A stretch of 64,000 nt of DNA, taken from Polaribacter pectinis. Its GTDB lineage: Bacteria > Bacteroidota > Bacteroidia > Flavobacteriales > Flavobacteriaceae. The position numbers and the translations under genes were made by a program. The stretch lies in contig NZ_CP060695.1 in NCBI RefSeq assembly GCF_014352875.1, forward strand, positions 341,501 to 405,500, read 5' to 3'. This document shows positions 42,918 through 52,441 of this stretch, in pieces (positions within the stretch are counted from its first letter, which is position 1; each line of letters starts with the position of its first letter). The notes under the pieces are model-generated. The model made no database searches and was not told the origin of the DNA. It saw only the letters and a list, made by a program, of their open reading frames with translations.

Positions 42918-44714
42918 TTAGAAGCAGTATTTATTTTCTGCTTTTACTTTTTCTGCGATTTCATTACGTAAATCTACAATATCTGGATAATTCGCATATT
43001 TAGTAAAACGCTTTAATCCCATTAATAACATACGTTGCTCATCACCTTCAGCAAAAGAAATAATACTTTCTTTTCCTTTTTCTTCAATCTTATCTACTGC
43101 GTGGTATAAATATAATTTAGACATTGCAATTTGTACAGATTGAGAATCTTCTCCAAAACGTTTTGCATTTTTCTCTGTTCTTAAAATTGCAGATTCTGCC
43201 ATATAGATTTCAATTAAGATATCTGCAGCTGCAATTAATAACTGTTGGTGCTTTTCCATATCAGCTCCATATTTTTGAAGTGCAGAACCAGCTACCATTA
43301 AGAACGTTTTTTTCAATTTAGAAATCATGTGTTTTTCTTCAGAAAATAATTCAGAAAAATCTGGAGTTTCAAAAGAAGGAATTCCCATTAAATCTTCTTG
43401 TACTTTAGTTGCAGGACCTAATAAATCAACATGACCTTTCATGGCTTTTTTGATTAACATTCCTACAGAAAGCATTCTATTAATTTCGTTTGTTCCTTCG
43501 TAAATACGAGCAATTCTAGCATCTCTCCAAGCAGATTCCATAGGAGTTTCTTCAGAGAATCCCATTCCACCAAAAATTTGAATTCCTTCATCTGCACAAT
43601 TTTGTACATCTTCAGAAACGGCAACTTTTAAAATAGAACATTCAATTGCATATTCCTCAACACCTTTTAACTCTGCTTCTTGATGCGTGTTTCCAGCTTC
43701 AACTCTCATTGCAATTCTATCTTCGATATTTTTTGCAGCTCTATAAGAAGCAGATTCACCAACATAAGCATCAGTTGTCATTTCTGCTAACTTTACTTTA
43801 ATTGCACCAAAATCTGCAATAGGAGTTTTAAATTGTTTACGTTCTGTAGCATATTTTACTGCATGAGTAACAACTCTTCTTTGAGAATCTAAACAAGCCG
43901 CAGCTAATTTAATACGACCAACATTTAAAGCATTCATGGCAATTTTAAAACCTTCACCACGACCAGCTAACATATTTTCTACAGGAACGACAGTATCATT
44001 AAAAAATACTTGTCTTGTAGATGAAGCTCTAATTCCTAATTTGTGCTCTTCTTCACCTAAAGTAATTCCGTTTGCATTGTCTTTATCATATTCTACAATA
44101 AAACCAGTAATGTTTTTATCACCTTCAATACGTGCAAAAACAATCATTAAACGACAAAAACCTGCGTTAGAAATCCACATTTTTTGTCCATTAATCTTGT
44201 ATGATTTTCCATCAGCAGATAATTCAGCAGTTGTTTTTCCTGAATTGGCATCAGAACCAGCTCCAGGTTCTGTTAAACAATACGCTCCAAACCATTCTCC
44301 TGTTGCTAATTTAGGAACATATTTTTCTTTTTGTTCTTGTGTTCCATATAAAGTAATTGGCATTGTTCCAATTCCTGTATGAGCACCAAAAGCAGTACTA
44401 AAAGAACCTGTTCCACTTGAAATATAATCACAAGTTAACATTGTAGAAACAAATCCCATTCCTAATCCACCAAATTCTTCAGGTACAGCAACACCTAAAA
44501 AACCTAATTCTCCAGCTTTACGCATTACATCTTCTGTTAATGCATAATCTTTAGCTTCAAAACGAGCTTTATGAGGAATGATTTCTCTGTCATTAAATTC
44601 CATAACAGCTTCTTTCATCATTTGCTGCTCTTCTGTAAAATCTTCTGGAGTAAAAACGTCTTCACAATTAGTTTCTTTCACTAGGAATTGTCCTCCTCTT
44701 AATAATTCTGCCAT
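42918..44714 (-). CDS. fadE: Acyl-CoA dehydrogenase, FadE type
   Basis: 598 aa, the length of the longer acyl-CoA dehydrogenases with a C-terminal extension. N-terminal helices, the flavin/substrate signature WFGAYCLTEPGAGSDANSG, KMWISNAGFC, the RKQFKTPIADFGAI stretch and FGGMGFSEETPMESAWRDARIARIYEGTNEI with the catalytic Glu in YEGTNEI. The last 150 residues are an additional helical domain. It carries out the first oxidation step of beta-oxidation. Last gene of the MarR-fadN-fadA-fadE operon, the same gene order as fadNAE in Bacillus. Confidence 0.92.
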   Translation of the reverse strand: MAELLRGGQFLVKETNCEDVFTPEDFTEEQQMMKEAVMEFNDREIIPHKARFEAKDYALTEDVMRKAGELGFLGVAVPEEFGGLGMGFVSTMLTCDYISSGTGSFSTAFGAHTGIGTMPITLYGTQEQKEKYVPKLATGEWFGAYCLTEPGAGSDANSGKTTAELSADGKSYKINGQKMWISNAGFCRLMIVFARIEGDKNITGFIVEYDKDNANGITLGEEEHKLGIRASSTRQVFFNDTVVPVENMLAGRGEGFKIAMNALNVGRIKLAAACLDSQRRVVTHAVKYATERKQFKTPIADFGAIKVKLAEMTTDAYVGESASYRAAKNIEDRIAMRVEAGNTHQEAELKGVEEYAIECSILKVAVSEDVQNCADEGIQIFGGMGFSEETPMESAWRDARIARIYEGTNEINRMLSVGMLIKKAMKGHVDLLGPATKVQEDLMGIPSFETPDFSELFSEEKHMISKLKKTFLMVAGSALQKYGADMEKHQQLLIAAADILIEIYMAESAILRTEKNAKRFGEDSQSVQIAMSKLYLYHAVDKIEEKGKESIISFAEGDEQRMLLMGLKRFTKYANYPDIVDLRNEIAEKVKAENKYCF

Positions 44715-44864
44715 TTTTGTTGTTTTAATATTTTTAGAAGAAAGAAAAGAGAGAATAGATTCTAGATGATATCTTAAAAATCTTCTGTTTTTTCTTCGAA
44801 ACTTGTTAATTTTTATTTTGATTAGAAACCAAGATTTCTCTTTATGTTTCTCAACTCTTTGTTC

Positions 44865-46055
44865 TTAATTAAGGAACTCGAAAATACCTGCAGCACCTTG
44901 TCCAGTTCCCACACACATTGTTACCATTCCGTATTTTCCTTGCATATTTCTCTTACGCATTTCGTCGAATAATTGAACAGATAATTTTGCTCCTGTACAA
45001 CCTAATGGATGTCCTAATGCAATTGCACCACCATTTACGTTAATGATGTCTGCATCTAATCCTAATTCACGAATTACAGCTAAAGATTGAGAAGCAAAAG
45101 CTTCGTTCAATTCAATTAAGCTAATGTCTTCTTGTTTTAATCCTGCTTGTTTTAATGCTTTTGGAATTGCAGCAACGGGTCCAATTCCCATAATTCTTGG
45201 CTCTACACCAGCTGCAGCGTAACTTACCAATCTTGCAATTGGTTTGATGTTTAATTCCTTTACCATGTCTTCACTCATCACCATAACAAAAGCAGCACCA
45301 TCACTTGTTTGAGATGAATTACCTGCAGTAACACTTCCGTTCGTTGCAAAAACTGGGCGTAAACGTTCTAGGCCAGCAATGTTAGATCCTTTTCTTGGTC
45401 CTTCATCTTTGCTTACTGTATATTTTCTTGTTGCTTTTTTTCCATTTGCATCTACAAAAGTTTCTTCAACTTCTATAGGTACAATTTGATCTTGAAAACG
45501 GTCTTCAGCTTGTGCTTTTAATGCTTTTAAATGAGAATTTAAAGCAAACTCATCTTGGTCTTTACGAGAAACATTGTATTTCTCTGCAACAGCTTCTGCT
45601 GTGTTTCCCATTCCCCAATAATAATCTGCGTGACCATCTGCAACTGTATCGTAGTTTAACTCTGGTTTAAAACCTGTCATTGGTACAGAACTCATGCTTT
45701 CTGCGCCACCTGCAATAATACAATCTGCCATTCCAGATTGAATTTTAGCAACTGCCATTGCAATAGTTTCTATTCCTGAAGAACAAAAACGATTTACGGT
45801 TACACCAGGAACATCAACAATTTCTAATCCCATTAAAGAGATTAAACGTGCCATGTTTAGTCCTTGAGAACCTTCTGGCATTGCATTACCAACAATTACA
45901 TCGTCAATTCGTTTTTTATCGAATTCTGGTAAATTTTTCATTAAATGTTGAATAGTTTCTGCAGCTAATTCATCAGCTCTTTTAAAACGGAATGCACCTC
46001 TTTTAGATTTTGCTACTGCTGTTCTATATCCTTGTACTATATATACTGTTTTCAT
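44865..46055 (-). CDS. fadA: Acetyl-CoA C-acyltransferase (thiolase), FadA type
   Basis: 396 aa. The catalytic residues of thiolase are in place: Cys91 in [14 protein letters not shown], His in [16 protein letters not shown], and Cys in [21 protein letters not shown] is also present. It performs the last step of beta-oxidation, releasing acetyl-CoA. It lies between fadN (74 bp upstream) and fadE (150 bp downstream). Confidence 0.95.
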   Translation of the reverse strand: MKTVYIVQGYRTAVAKSKRGAFRFKRADELAAETIQHLMKNLPEFDKKRIDDVIVGNAMPEGSQGLNMARLISLMGLEIVDVPGVTVNRFCSSGIETIAMAVAKIQSGMADCIIAGGAESMSSVPMTGFKPELNYDTVADGHADYYWGMGNTAEAVAEKYNVSRKDQDEFALNSHLKALKAQAEDRFQDQIVPIEVEETFVDANGKKATRKYTVSKDEGPRKGSNIAGLERLRPVFATNGSVTAGNSSQTSDGAAFVMVMSEDMVKELNIKPIARLVSYAAAGVEPRIMGIGPVAAIPKALKQAGLKQEDISLIELNEAFASQSLAVIRELGLDADIINVNGGAIALGHPLGCTGAKLSVQLFDEMRKRNMQGKYGMVTMCVGTGQGAAGIFEFLN

Positions 46056-46129
46056 TTTTTTTTAAAGATTTTTAGAGTCAAGAATCAAGAGACAAGACTG
46101 TCATGGTTCTTTTATCTTGGTTCTTGGTT

Positions 46130-48535
46130 CTAATTACGTAACGGTTTCCCAGTTTTTAACATGTGTTGAATACGCTCTAACGTTTTACGTTCTGTACATA
46201 AACTTAAAAACGCTTCACGTTCTAAGTCTAATAAATACTGTTCAGAAACTTTTGTTGGTTCTGATAAATCTCCACCAGCCATTACATAGGCTAATTTGTT
46301 TGCAATTTTCTGATCGTGTTCAGAAATAAATCTACTTGCTTGCATAGAATCTGTAGCTACCATAAAAGCACCCAAAGCTTGTTTACCTAAAACTAACACG
46401 TCTTTACGTGAAACAGGCTGTGTATAACCAGCTTCAGCCATTAAAATAGCGTGTTTTTTTGCTTCAGCAATTTGTCTATCTTTATTTACGACAACAACAT
46501 CTTTTCCATGTTGAAGTAAACCTAAATCGAAAGCTTCGTAAGCAGAAGTTGCTACTTTTGCAGTACCGATAGTTAAGAAATTTTCTTGTAAAACATTTAA
46601 CTGAACATCTCCTTTTCTAAAAGTGTCTGATGCACGTAGAGCCATTTCTTTAGAACCACCACCACCTGGAATAACACCTACTCCAAATTCTACTAATCCC
46701 ATATAAGTTTCTGCTGCTGCAACTACTTTATCTGCATGTAAAGAAATTTCACATCCACCACCTAAAGCCATTCCATGAGGAGCAGAAATAGTTGGAATTG
46801 CAGAATAACGCATGCGCATCATTGTATCTTGGAAATATTTAATAGCCATGTTTAGCTCATCATATTCTTGTTCTGCTGCCATCATAAATATCATTCCGAT
46901 ATTTGCTCCAACAGAAAAGTTTGCTGCTTGATTTCCTACAACTAAACCTTGGTAATTTTTTTCAGCTAAATCAATTGCTTTATTAACTGCTGCTAAAACA
47001 TCACCACCAATTGTATTCATTTTAGATTGGAATTCTAAATTTAAAATTCCATCACCTAAATCTTCAATTACTGCACCAGAGTTTTTCCAAACTTCGCTAG
47101 ATTTTCTAATATTATCTAAAATGATAAATGAATCTTGACCTGGTTTTTTAGTTTGTTTTTTCGAAGGAATATCATAATAATGAGTTGCTCCTTCTTTTAC
47201 TGTATAGAAAGATTCGTTACCACTTGCTAACATTTCTGTAACCCAAGTTGCAACTTCATGTCCTTCCGCTTTCATAATCTCAACACCTTTGGCAATACCA
47301 ACTGCATCCCAAATTTGAAAAGGACCATGTTCCCAACCAAATCCAGCTCTTAAACCATCATCAATTCTATATAATTCGTCAGAAATTTCTGGAATTCTAT
47401 TTTGAACATAGGCAAACATTGCTCCGAAAGATTTTCTGTAAAATTCTCCAGCTTTGTCTTTTCCAGCAACTAAAACTTTAAATCTATCAGTTACATTATC
47501 AATCGTTTTCGTTAATTCTAAAGTTGCAAATTTTGCAGATTTCTTTTCTCTATATTCTAAAGTATTTAAGTCTAATGATAAAATGTTTCTTTTTCCATTA
47601 GCATCTTTGGTCATTTTGTAAAAACCTTGTTTGGTTTTACTTCCTAACATTTTGTTTTCCATCATGTGGTTTACAAAATCAGGAATTACAAATTGATCTT
47701 TCATTTCATCATTAGGGCAATTGTCTTTTACACCATTTGCTGTGTGAACCAAAGTGTCTAAACCAACTACATCAATTGTTCTAAATGTTGCAGATTTTGG
47801 TCTTCCAATAACTGGACCCGTCAATTTATCTACTTCTTCAATAGTTAACCCCATGTCTTTTACAACGTGAAATAAACTCATAATTCCGAAGATTCCAATT
47901 CTATTTCCAATAAATGCAGGAGTATCTTTAGCTAAAACAGAAGTTTTACCTAAAAATTTATCTCCATATTCCATTAAGAAATCTGTAACTTCTTGTTTAC
48001 AGTTTGGTCCTGGAACAACCTCAAATAACTTTAAATATCTTGGAGGATTAAAAAAGTGAGTTACCGCAAAATGCTTTTGGAAATCTTCACTTCTTCCTTC
48101 ATTCATAAACTTGATAGGAATACCAGAAGTGTTAGAAGTAATTAACGTTCCTGGAGTTCTGTGTTTTTCTAGTTTTTCAAAAACTATTTTTTTGATATCT
48201 AGTCTTTCCACAACAACTTCCATAATCCAATCTACATCTGCTACTTTAGCAATATCGTCTTCTAAATTACCAGTGGTAATTCTGTCTGCGAATTTCTTAC
48301 TATAAATAGGTGAAGGTTTTGAATTTAATGAAGCTGATAATGCATCGTTTACTAAACGATTACGAACAACTTTGTCTTCTAACGTTAATCCTTTTGCTTT
48401 TTCTTTGTCGTTTAATTCTCTTGGAACGATGTCCAACAAAAGAACTTCTACGCCAATGTTTGCAAAGTGACATGCAATACCAGATCCCATAATACCGGAA
48501 CCAATAATTGCTACTTTTTTAATTCTTCTAGTCAT
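46130..48535 (-). CDS. fadN: 3-hydroxyacyl-CoA dehydrogenase/enoyl-CoA hydratase, FadN type
   Basis: 801 aa two-function enzyme. The dehydrogenase comes first: NAD-binding VAIIGSGIMGSGIACHFANIG (8-28), SNTSGIPI, HFFNPPRYLKLFEVVPG and the helical domain with KDTPAFIGNRIG. The hydratase domain is near the C-terminus (about 490-690): GLVVGNQAANFSVGANIGMI, ISAPHGMALGGGCEISLHAD and FGVGVIPGGGGSKEMALR. This order is the reverse of FadB of Escherichia coli and equals that of Bacillus FadN. It catalyses hydration and the second oxidation of beta-oxidation. It starts 10 bp after the MarR gene. Confidence 0.93.
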   Translation of the reverse strand: MTRRIKKVAIIGSGIMGSGIACHFANIGVEVLLLDIVPRELNDKEKAKGLTLEDKVVRNRLVNDALSASLNSKPSPIYSKKFADRITTGNLEDDIAKVADVDWIMEVVVERLDIKKIVFEKLEKHRTPGTLITSNTSGIPIKFMNEGRSEDFQKHFAVTHFFNPPRYLKLFEVVPGPNCKQEVTDFLMEYGDKFLGKTSVLAKDTPAFIGNRIGIFGIMSLFHVVKDMGLTIEEVDKLTGPVIGRPKSATFRTIDVVGLDTLVHTANGVKDNCPNDEMKDQFVIPDFVNHMMENKMLGSKTKQGFYKMTKDANGKRNILSLDLNTLEYREKKSAKFATLELTKTIDNVTDRFKVLVAGKDKAGEFYRKSFGAMFAYVQNRIPEISDELYRIDDGLRAGFGWEHGPFQIWDAVGIAKGVEIMKAEGHEVATWVTEMLASGNESFYTVKEGATHYYDIPSKKQTKKPGQDSFIILDNIRKSSEVWKNSGAVIEDLGDGILNLEFQSKMNTIGGDVLAAVNKAIDLAEKNYQGLVVGNQAANFSVGANIGMIFMMAAEQEYDELNMAIKYFQDTMMRMRYSAIPTISAPHGMALGGGCEISLHADKVVAAAETYMGLVEFGVGVIPGGGGSKEMALRASDTFRKGDVQLNVLQENFLTIGTAKVATSAYEAFDLGLLQHGKDVVVVNKDRQIAEAKKHAILMAEAGYTQPVSRKDVLVLGKQALGAFMVATDSMQASRFISEHDQKIANKLAYVMAGGDLSEPTKVSEQYLLDLEREAFLSLCTERKTLERIQHMLKTGKPLRN

Positions 48536-48545
48536 TTGTTTGATT

Positions 48546-49004
48546 TTATACTGCTTTATTACTAACTTCTGAATAAATATCTTTGTCAGCGATTAATTTA
48601 TTTATAGTTGAGGTTACATTAAAGAAACCTTCCAAATCTTTTTCTGACACATTTTTTGCAACAGTTTCATTAAACTGAATTACATGCCCTTTAGAAACTG
48701 CACGCATTTCTTTACCATAATCTGTCAATTTTATGATAACACTTCTTCCATCTTCAGGATTTTTCTCTCTGCAAATAGCACCTTTATCTTCCATATTTTT
48801 TAAAATTCTAGAAAGACTTGTTGGTTCCATCCCCATTAAAGGACCTAAAGCTGTAGAAGGAGTTCCGTTTTCTTTATCAATATTTAATAGCACAAAAGCT
48901 GTTGCCATTGTACTGTTATGATTTGCTGCCTGTTCATTATACAGCTTTGCAACTGCTTGCCAAGTTGCTCTTAATTGATGATCTATGGATTTATGCTTAT
49001 TCAT
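48546..49004 (-). CDS. MarR-family regulator of the beta-oxidation operon
   Basis: 152 aa from the ATG at 49004. A longer frame exists upstream, but it runs through the promoter and the operator repeats. The start MNKHKSIDHQLRATWQAVAKLYNEQ, the HTH TPSTALGPLMGMEPTSLSRILKNMEDKG and the wing CREKNPEDGRSVIIKLTDYG are typical MarR. Being the first gene of the fad operon it probably represses it and may bind acyl-CoA. TATCTTTG (49010-49017) ends 5 bp before the start and two palindromes lie upstream. Confidence 0.9.
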   Translation of the reverse strand: MNKHKSIDHQLRATWQAVAKLYNEQAANHNSTMATAFVLLNIDKENGTPSTALGPLMGMEPTSLSRILKNMEDKGAICREKNPEDGRSVIIKLTDYGKEMRAVSKGHVIQFNETVAKNVSEKDLEGFFNVTSTINKLIADKDIYSEVSNKAV

Positions 49005-49009
49005 TGCAT

Positions 49010-49017
49010 CAAAGATA
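49010..49017 (-). promoter_or_regulatory. -7 box of the MarR-fad operon
   Basis: TATCTTTG on the minus strand; the -33 zone falls on the first TATGCRYGCATA palindrome. Confidence 0.55.
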
Positions 49018-49028
49018 TAAAAATTTAT

Positions 49029-49069
49029 TATGCACGCATAGTAAATTTGAAAAAAGTTATGCGTGCATA
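49029..49069 (-). promoter_or_regulatory. Tandem MarR operator sites
   Basis: TATGCACGCATA (49029-49040) and TATGCGTGCATA (49058-49069), exactly 29 bp apart and each followed by GTAAATTT on the plus strand. Each is an almost perfect palindrome and they are complements of each other. The position over the operon's -33 region fits MarR repression. Confidence 0.7.
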
Positions 49070-49136
49070 GTAAATTTAACAAAAAATTAAGTTGTAACGT
49101 TTATGATCATTTATACACTAATAGATAGAAAATATG

Positions 49137-49144
49137 TAAGTTTG
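49137..49144 (+). promoter_or_regulatory. -7 box of the ABC transporter operon
   Basis: TAAGTTTG, 38 bp before the start codon of the ATP-binding protein; no clear -33. Confidence 0.35.
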
Positions 49145-49182
49145 TAGTTACTTGTAGCTTTCAGAAAAACCAATAATAATCG

Positions 49183-50112
49183 ATGAAAAATTTATTAGAA
49201 GTTAATAATGTTGTAAAAAATTATGGAGATTTTAGAGCATTAAATGATGTTTCCATTCATATTCCTAAAGGATGTGTTTTTGGCTTATTAGGACCAAATG
49301 GCGCAGGAAAAACATCATTAATTAGAATTGTAAATCAAATAACAATGCCAGATGCTGGATCTATTATTTTAGATGGAGAAGCTTTGGCGCCACATCATAC
49401 TGCACAAATAGGTTATTTGCCAGAAGAAAGAGGTTTGTATAAATCTATGAAAGTTGGTGAACAAGCATTGTATTTAGCACAACTAAAAGGTTTGTCTAAA
49501 TCTGAAGCTAAAAAACGCTTAAAATATTGGTTCGATAAGTTTGATATTTCTGCATGGTGGAATAAGAAAATCGAAGAATTATCAAAAGGAATGGCGCAAA
49601 AAGTACAGTTTATTGTTACGGTTATGCACAATCCTAAATTATTAATTTTTGATGAACCTTTTTCTGGTTTCGACCCAATAAACGCACAATTAATAGCAAA
49701 AGAAATTTTACAATTAAGAGATGAAGGCGCAACCATTATTTTCTCGACACATAGAATGGAATCTGTAGAAGAAATGTGTGATGAAATTGCTTTGATAGAT
49801 AAATCGAATAAAATTTTAGATGGAAAGTTAGTTGACATTAAACGAGAGTTTAGAACACATACTTTTCAAGTTGGTTTAAATACAGCTAACCCAAAAGAAG
49901 TGGAGGCTAAATTAAAAGAGAATTTTGAGGTTTTTCCTGCTGATTTTAAGTTATTAGGAAACGAGTTGACTTTAAATGTTAAATTGAATCAGAATAATTC
50001 TGCAAACGACTTATTATCATTTCTAACAAGTAGAGGAGAAGTACAGCATTTTGTAGAGTTAATACCAAGTGCAAATGACATTTTTATTCAAGCAATAAAT
50101 AAAAATAAGTAA
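49183..50112 (+). CDS. ABC transporter ATP-binding protein, NatA-like
   Basis: 309 aa. Walker A GPNGAGKTS (37-45), signature LSKGMAQKVQFI, Walker B LLIFDEPFSG, the H-loop STHR. The C-terminal 80 residues form a DUF4162-type extension (RTHTFQVGLNTAN...). It energises the permease encoded 4 bp downstream. The pair resembles NatAB sodium exporters and related ABC-2 systems, substrate unknown. It is divergent from the MarR operon. Confidence 0.93.
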   Translation: MKNLLEVNNVVKNYGDFRALNDVSIHIPKGCVFGLLGPNGAGKTSLIRIVNQITMPDAGSIILDGEALAPHHTAQIGYLPEERGLYKSMKVGEQALYLAQLKGLSKSEAKKRLKYWFDKFDISAWWNKKIEELSKGMAQKVQFIVTVMHNPKLLIFDEPFSGFDPINAQLIAKEILQLRDEGATIIFSTHRMESVEEMCDEIALIDKSNKILDGKLVDIKREFRTHTFQVGLNTANPKEVEAKLKENFEVFPADFKLLGNELTLNVKLNQNNSANDLLSFLTSRGEVQHFVELIPSANDIFIQAINKNK

Positions 50113-50116
50113 GAAA

Positions 50117-51442
50117 ATGAGCAAGTTAAAACTAATTATTCACAGAGAATTTATTGCAAAGGTTAGGAATAAATCATTTTTAATTATGACTTTTTTAAGT
50201 CCGATTTTAATGGTTGGGATGGGAGCTTTGGTTTTCTTTTTAATGAAAAAGAACGACGAAAAAATTAAAGAAATTGTATATGTAGACGAATCTGGTTTGT
50301 TTTCTAAAGACGATTTTAAAGATACAAAAACAGTTCACTATCAGGACTTTACTCCGTTAGGAATACAAGAAACTAAAAAGAAGGTTGAAGATGGAGATTA
50401 TTATGGAGTATTATACATTCCGAAGCAAGATAGTTTAGAGATTTTAGCAAAGTCGATTGAGTTTTATTCTAAAGATTCTCCTGGAATGTCTGTAATGAAT
50501 TCATTAGAAAGTAAAGTTGAAACAAAATTTAGAAATGAAAAACTGAATAATTTTGGCATTGATTTAGAAAAAATAGAAGCATCAAAAATTAATACAAATA
50601 TTAAAATGTTTAATTTTTCTGGCGAAGAATCATCAAAATTAATAAACGGATTAAAGATTGGAGTAGGAGCAATTGCAGGTTATTTGTTAATGATGTTTGT
50701 AATGATTTACGGAACTTCTGTAATGAGAAGTGTTATAGAAGAAAAGACAAGTAGAATTATAGAAATCATTGTTTCATCAGTAAAACCTTTTCAATTAATG
50801 TTGGGTAAAATTATTGGTAATGCTTCTGCTGGATTGTTGCAATTCTTTATTTGGGGAATTATTTTATTTATTATTACCACAGTTGCTTCTTCAGTATTTG
50901 GTGTAGATGTAGTAGAAATGCAAACATCTAAATTACCAGCAGATCAATTAGAAGCAGCAAAACAAGCAGCTAGTGGAGATAAAATGCAAATTATTGTTCA
51001 AGAAATATTAGGATTACCAATTTTAAAGTTGTTTGTATTATTTATCTTTTACTTTTTAGGAGGTTTTATGTTATACAGTTCTATGTTTGCAGCAGTTGGC
51101 GCAGCAGTAGATAATGAAACAGACACACAACAATTTATGTTGCCAATTATGTTACCTTTAATTTTAGGAGTTTATGTTGGTTTTGCAACGGTTATAAACG
51201 ACCCACATGGCTCTATTGCTGTGCTGTTTTCTCATATTCCTTTTACAAGCCCAATAGTTATGTTAATGAGAGTTCCTTTTGGGGTTTCTTGGACAGAATT
51301 AGCAATTTCTATGACATTATTATTAGTTACTTTTGTATTTATGGTTTGGTTAGCATCCAAAATTTATAGAGTTGGTATTTTAATGTATGGTAAAAAACCA
51401 ACTTATAAAGACTTATATAAATGGATAAAATATAAAGGATAA
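50117..51442 (+). CDS. ABC-2 family permease, NatB-like
   Basis: 441 aa. One helix near the N-terminus (SFLIMTFLSPILMVGMGALVFFLM), a large periplasmic region of about 150 residues, then five helices, with the motif VMRSVIEEKTSRIIEIIVSSVKPFQLMLGKIIGN that is typical for NatB/ABC-2 permeases. It forms the exporter with the preceding ATPase. The next gene starts directly after its stop codon (TAAATG). Confidence 0.9.
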   Translation: MSKLKLIIHREFIAKVRNKSFLIMTFLSPILMVGMGALVFFLMKKNDEKIKEIVYVDESGLFSKDDFKDTKTVHYQDFTPLGIQETKKKVEDGDYYGVLYIPKQDSLEILAKSIEFYSKDSPGMSVMNSLESKVETKFRNEKLNNFGIDLEKIEASKINTNIKMFNFSGEESSKLINGLKIGVGAIAGYLLMMFVMIYGTSVMRSVIEEKTSRIIEIIVSSVKPFQLMLGKIIGNASAGLLQFFIWGIILFIITTVASSVFGVDVVEMQTSKLPADQLEAAKQAASGDKMQIIVQEILGLPILKLFVLFIFYFLGGFMLYSSMFAAVGAAVDNETDTQQFMLPIMLPLILGVYVGFATVINDPHGSIAVLFSHIPFTSPIVMLMRVPFGVSWTELAISMTLLLVTFVFMVWLASKIYRVGILMYGKKPTYKDLYKWIKYKG

Positions 51443-52366
51443 ATGCAAGATAAAATTGAGCAAGTAGCAGATACCATTGTAGAAGAAGCAAATTCTATTC
51501 TAGACTATACTTTTGTCTTTAGTAAAGAAATAAGCATAACCGTTAAAGGACTTTTGTTTGTTGCGGTTGCACTAATTTTAACAGCTTTTATTCTAAAGTT
51601 GGTTAGAAGGTTTATTACTAGAAATATGCCGGCAAATGATAAATATAAATTTATAACTGTTTTCAGTTATATAAGATGGTTTGTCTTTTTGGTAATATTT
51701 TTAATAGCAATGCATTCTTCAGGAGTAAATGTTACAGCAGTTTTTGCGGCATCAGCAGCATTGTTAATTGGTGTAGGTTTAGCATTGCAAACATTGTTTC
51801 AAGATATTATTTCTGGAATATTTATTTTAGTTGATAAATCTGTTCATGTTGGAGATATTATTGAGTTAGAAGGTAAAGTAGGTCGTGTTTTAGATATTCG
51901 TTTAAGAACAACCAGAGCTGTAACTATAGACAATAAGGTTTTGGTAATTCCTAATCATTTATACTTAACTAATATTTTATTTAATTGGACAGAGAATGGG
52001 TCAGAAACAAGAGAGTCTGTAACTGTTGGTGTTTCTTATGGAAGCGATGTAGAACTTGTAAAAAAAATCTTGTTAGATACTACTAAAAATCATAATAAAA
52101 TTTTAAAAATTCCCGAACCAAATGTTTTATTTACAGATTTTGCAGATAGTTCATTAAATTTTAAACTCGTCTTCTCTTTAAATGACAGTTTCGAAACAAG
52201 ATTTGTGCAAAGTGATTTACGTTTTGCAATAGACAAAGCTTTTAGAGAAAATAATGTAACCATACCTTTTCCACAGAGAGATGTGCATTTTTTTCCACTG
52301 AATAAAACTGAAGTTGTTTTAAATGAAAACACTACAAAAGAAAACCTAAAAAAAGAAGAAGATTAA
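51443..52366 (+). CDS. MscS-type mechanosensitive channel, second copy
   Basis: 307 aa. N-terminal helix ITVKGLLFVAVALILTAFIL, a second helix, and the pore helix FAASAALLIGVGLALQTLFQDIISG, then VHVGDIIELEGKVGRVLDIRLRTTRAV and VIPNHLYLTNILFNW. The end IPFPQRDVHFF matches the MscS cage. It starts without a gap after the ABC permease, so it belongs to the same operon, which suggests a common role in ion or osmotic balance. Confidence 0.93.
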   Translation: MQDKIEQVADTIVEEANSILDYTFVFSKEISITVKGLLFVAVALILTAFILKLVRRFITRNMPANDKYKFITVFSYIRWFVFLVIFLIAMHSSGVNVTAVFAASAALLIGVGLALQTLFQDIISGIFILVDKSVHVGDIIELEGKVGRVLDIRLRTTRAVTIDNKVLVIPNHLYLTNILFNWTENGSETRESVTVGVSYGSDVELVKKILLDTTKNHNKILKIPEPNVLFTDFADSSLNFKLVFSLNDSFETRFVQSDLRFAIDKAFRENNVTIPFPQRDVHFFPLNKTEVVLNENTTKENLKKEED

Positions 52367-52441
52367 TACATACTTATAAAGTATAAAGTTTTTTTTGATA
52401 AAAAGATTATCGATAGAACTTTTAAATTTTGAAACTATAAA

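Noticed and set aside
49005..49082. Longer start of the MarR gene
   Set aside because: The extension would translate the promoter and both operator palindromes.
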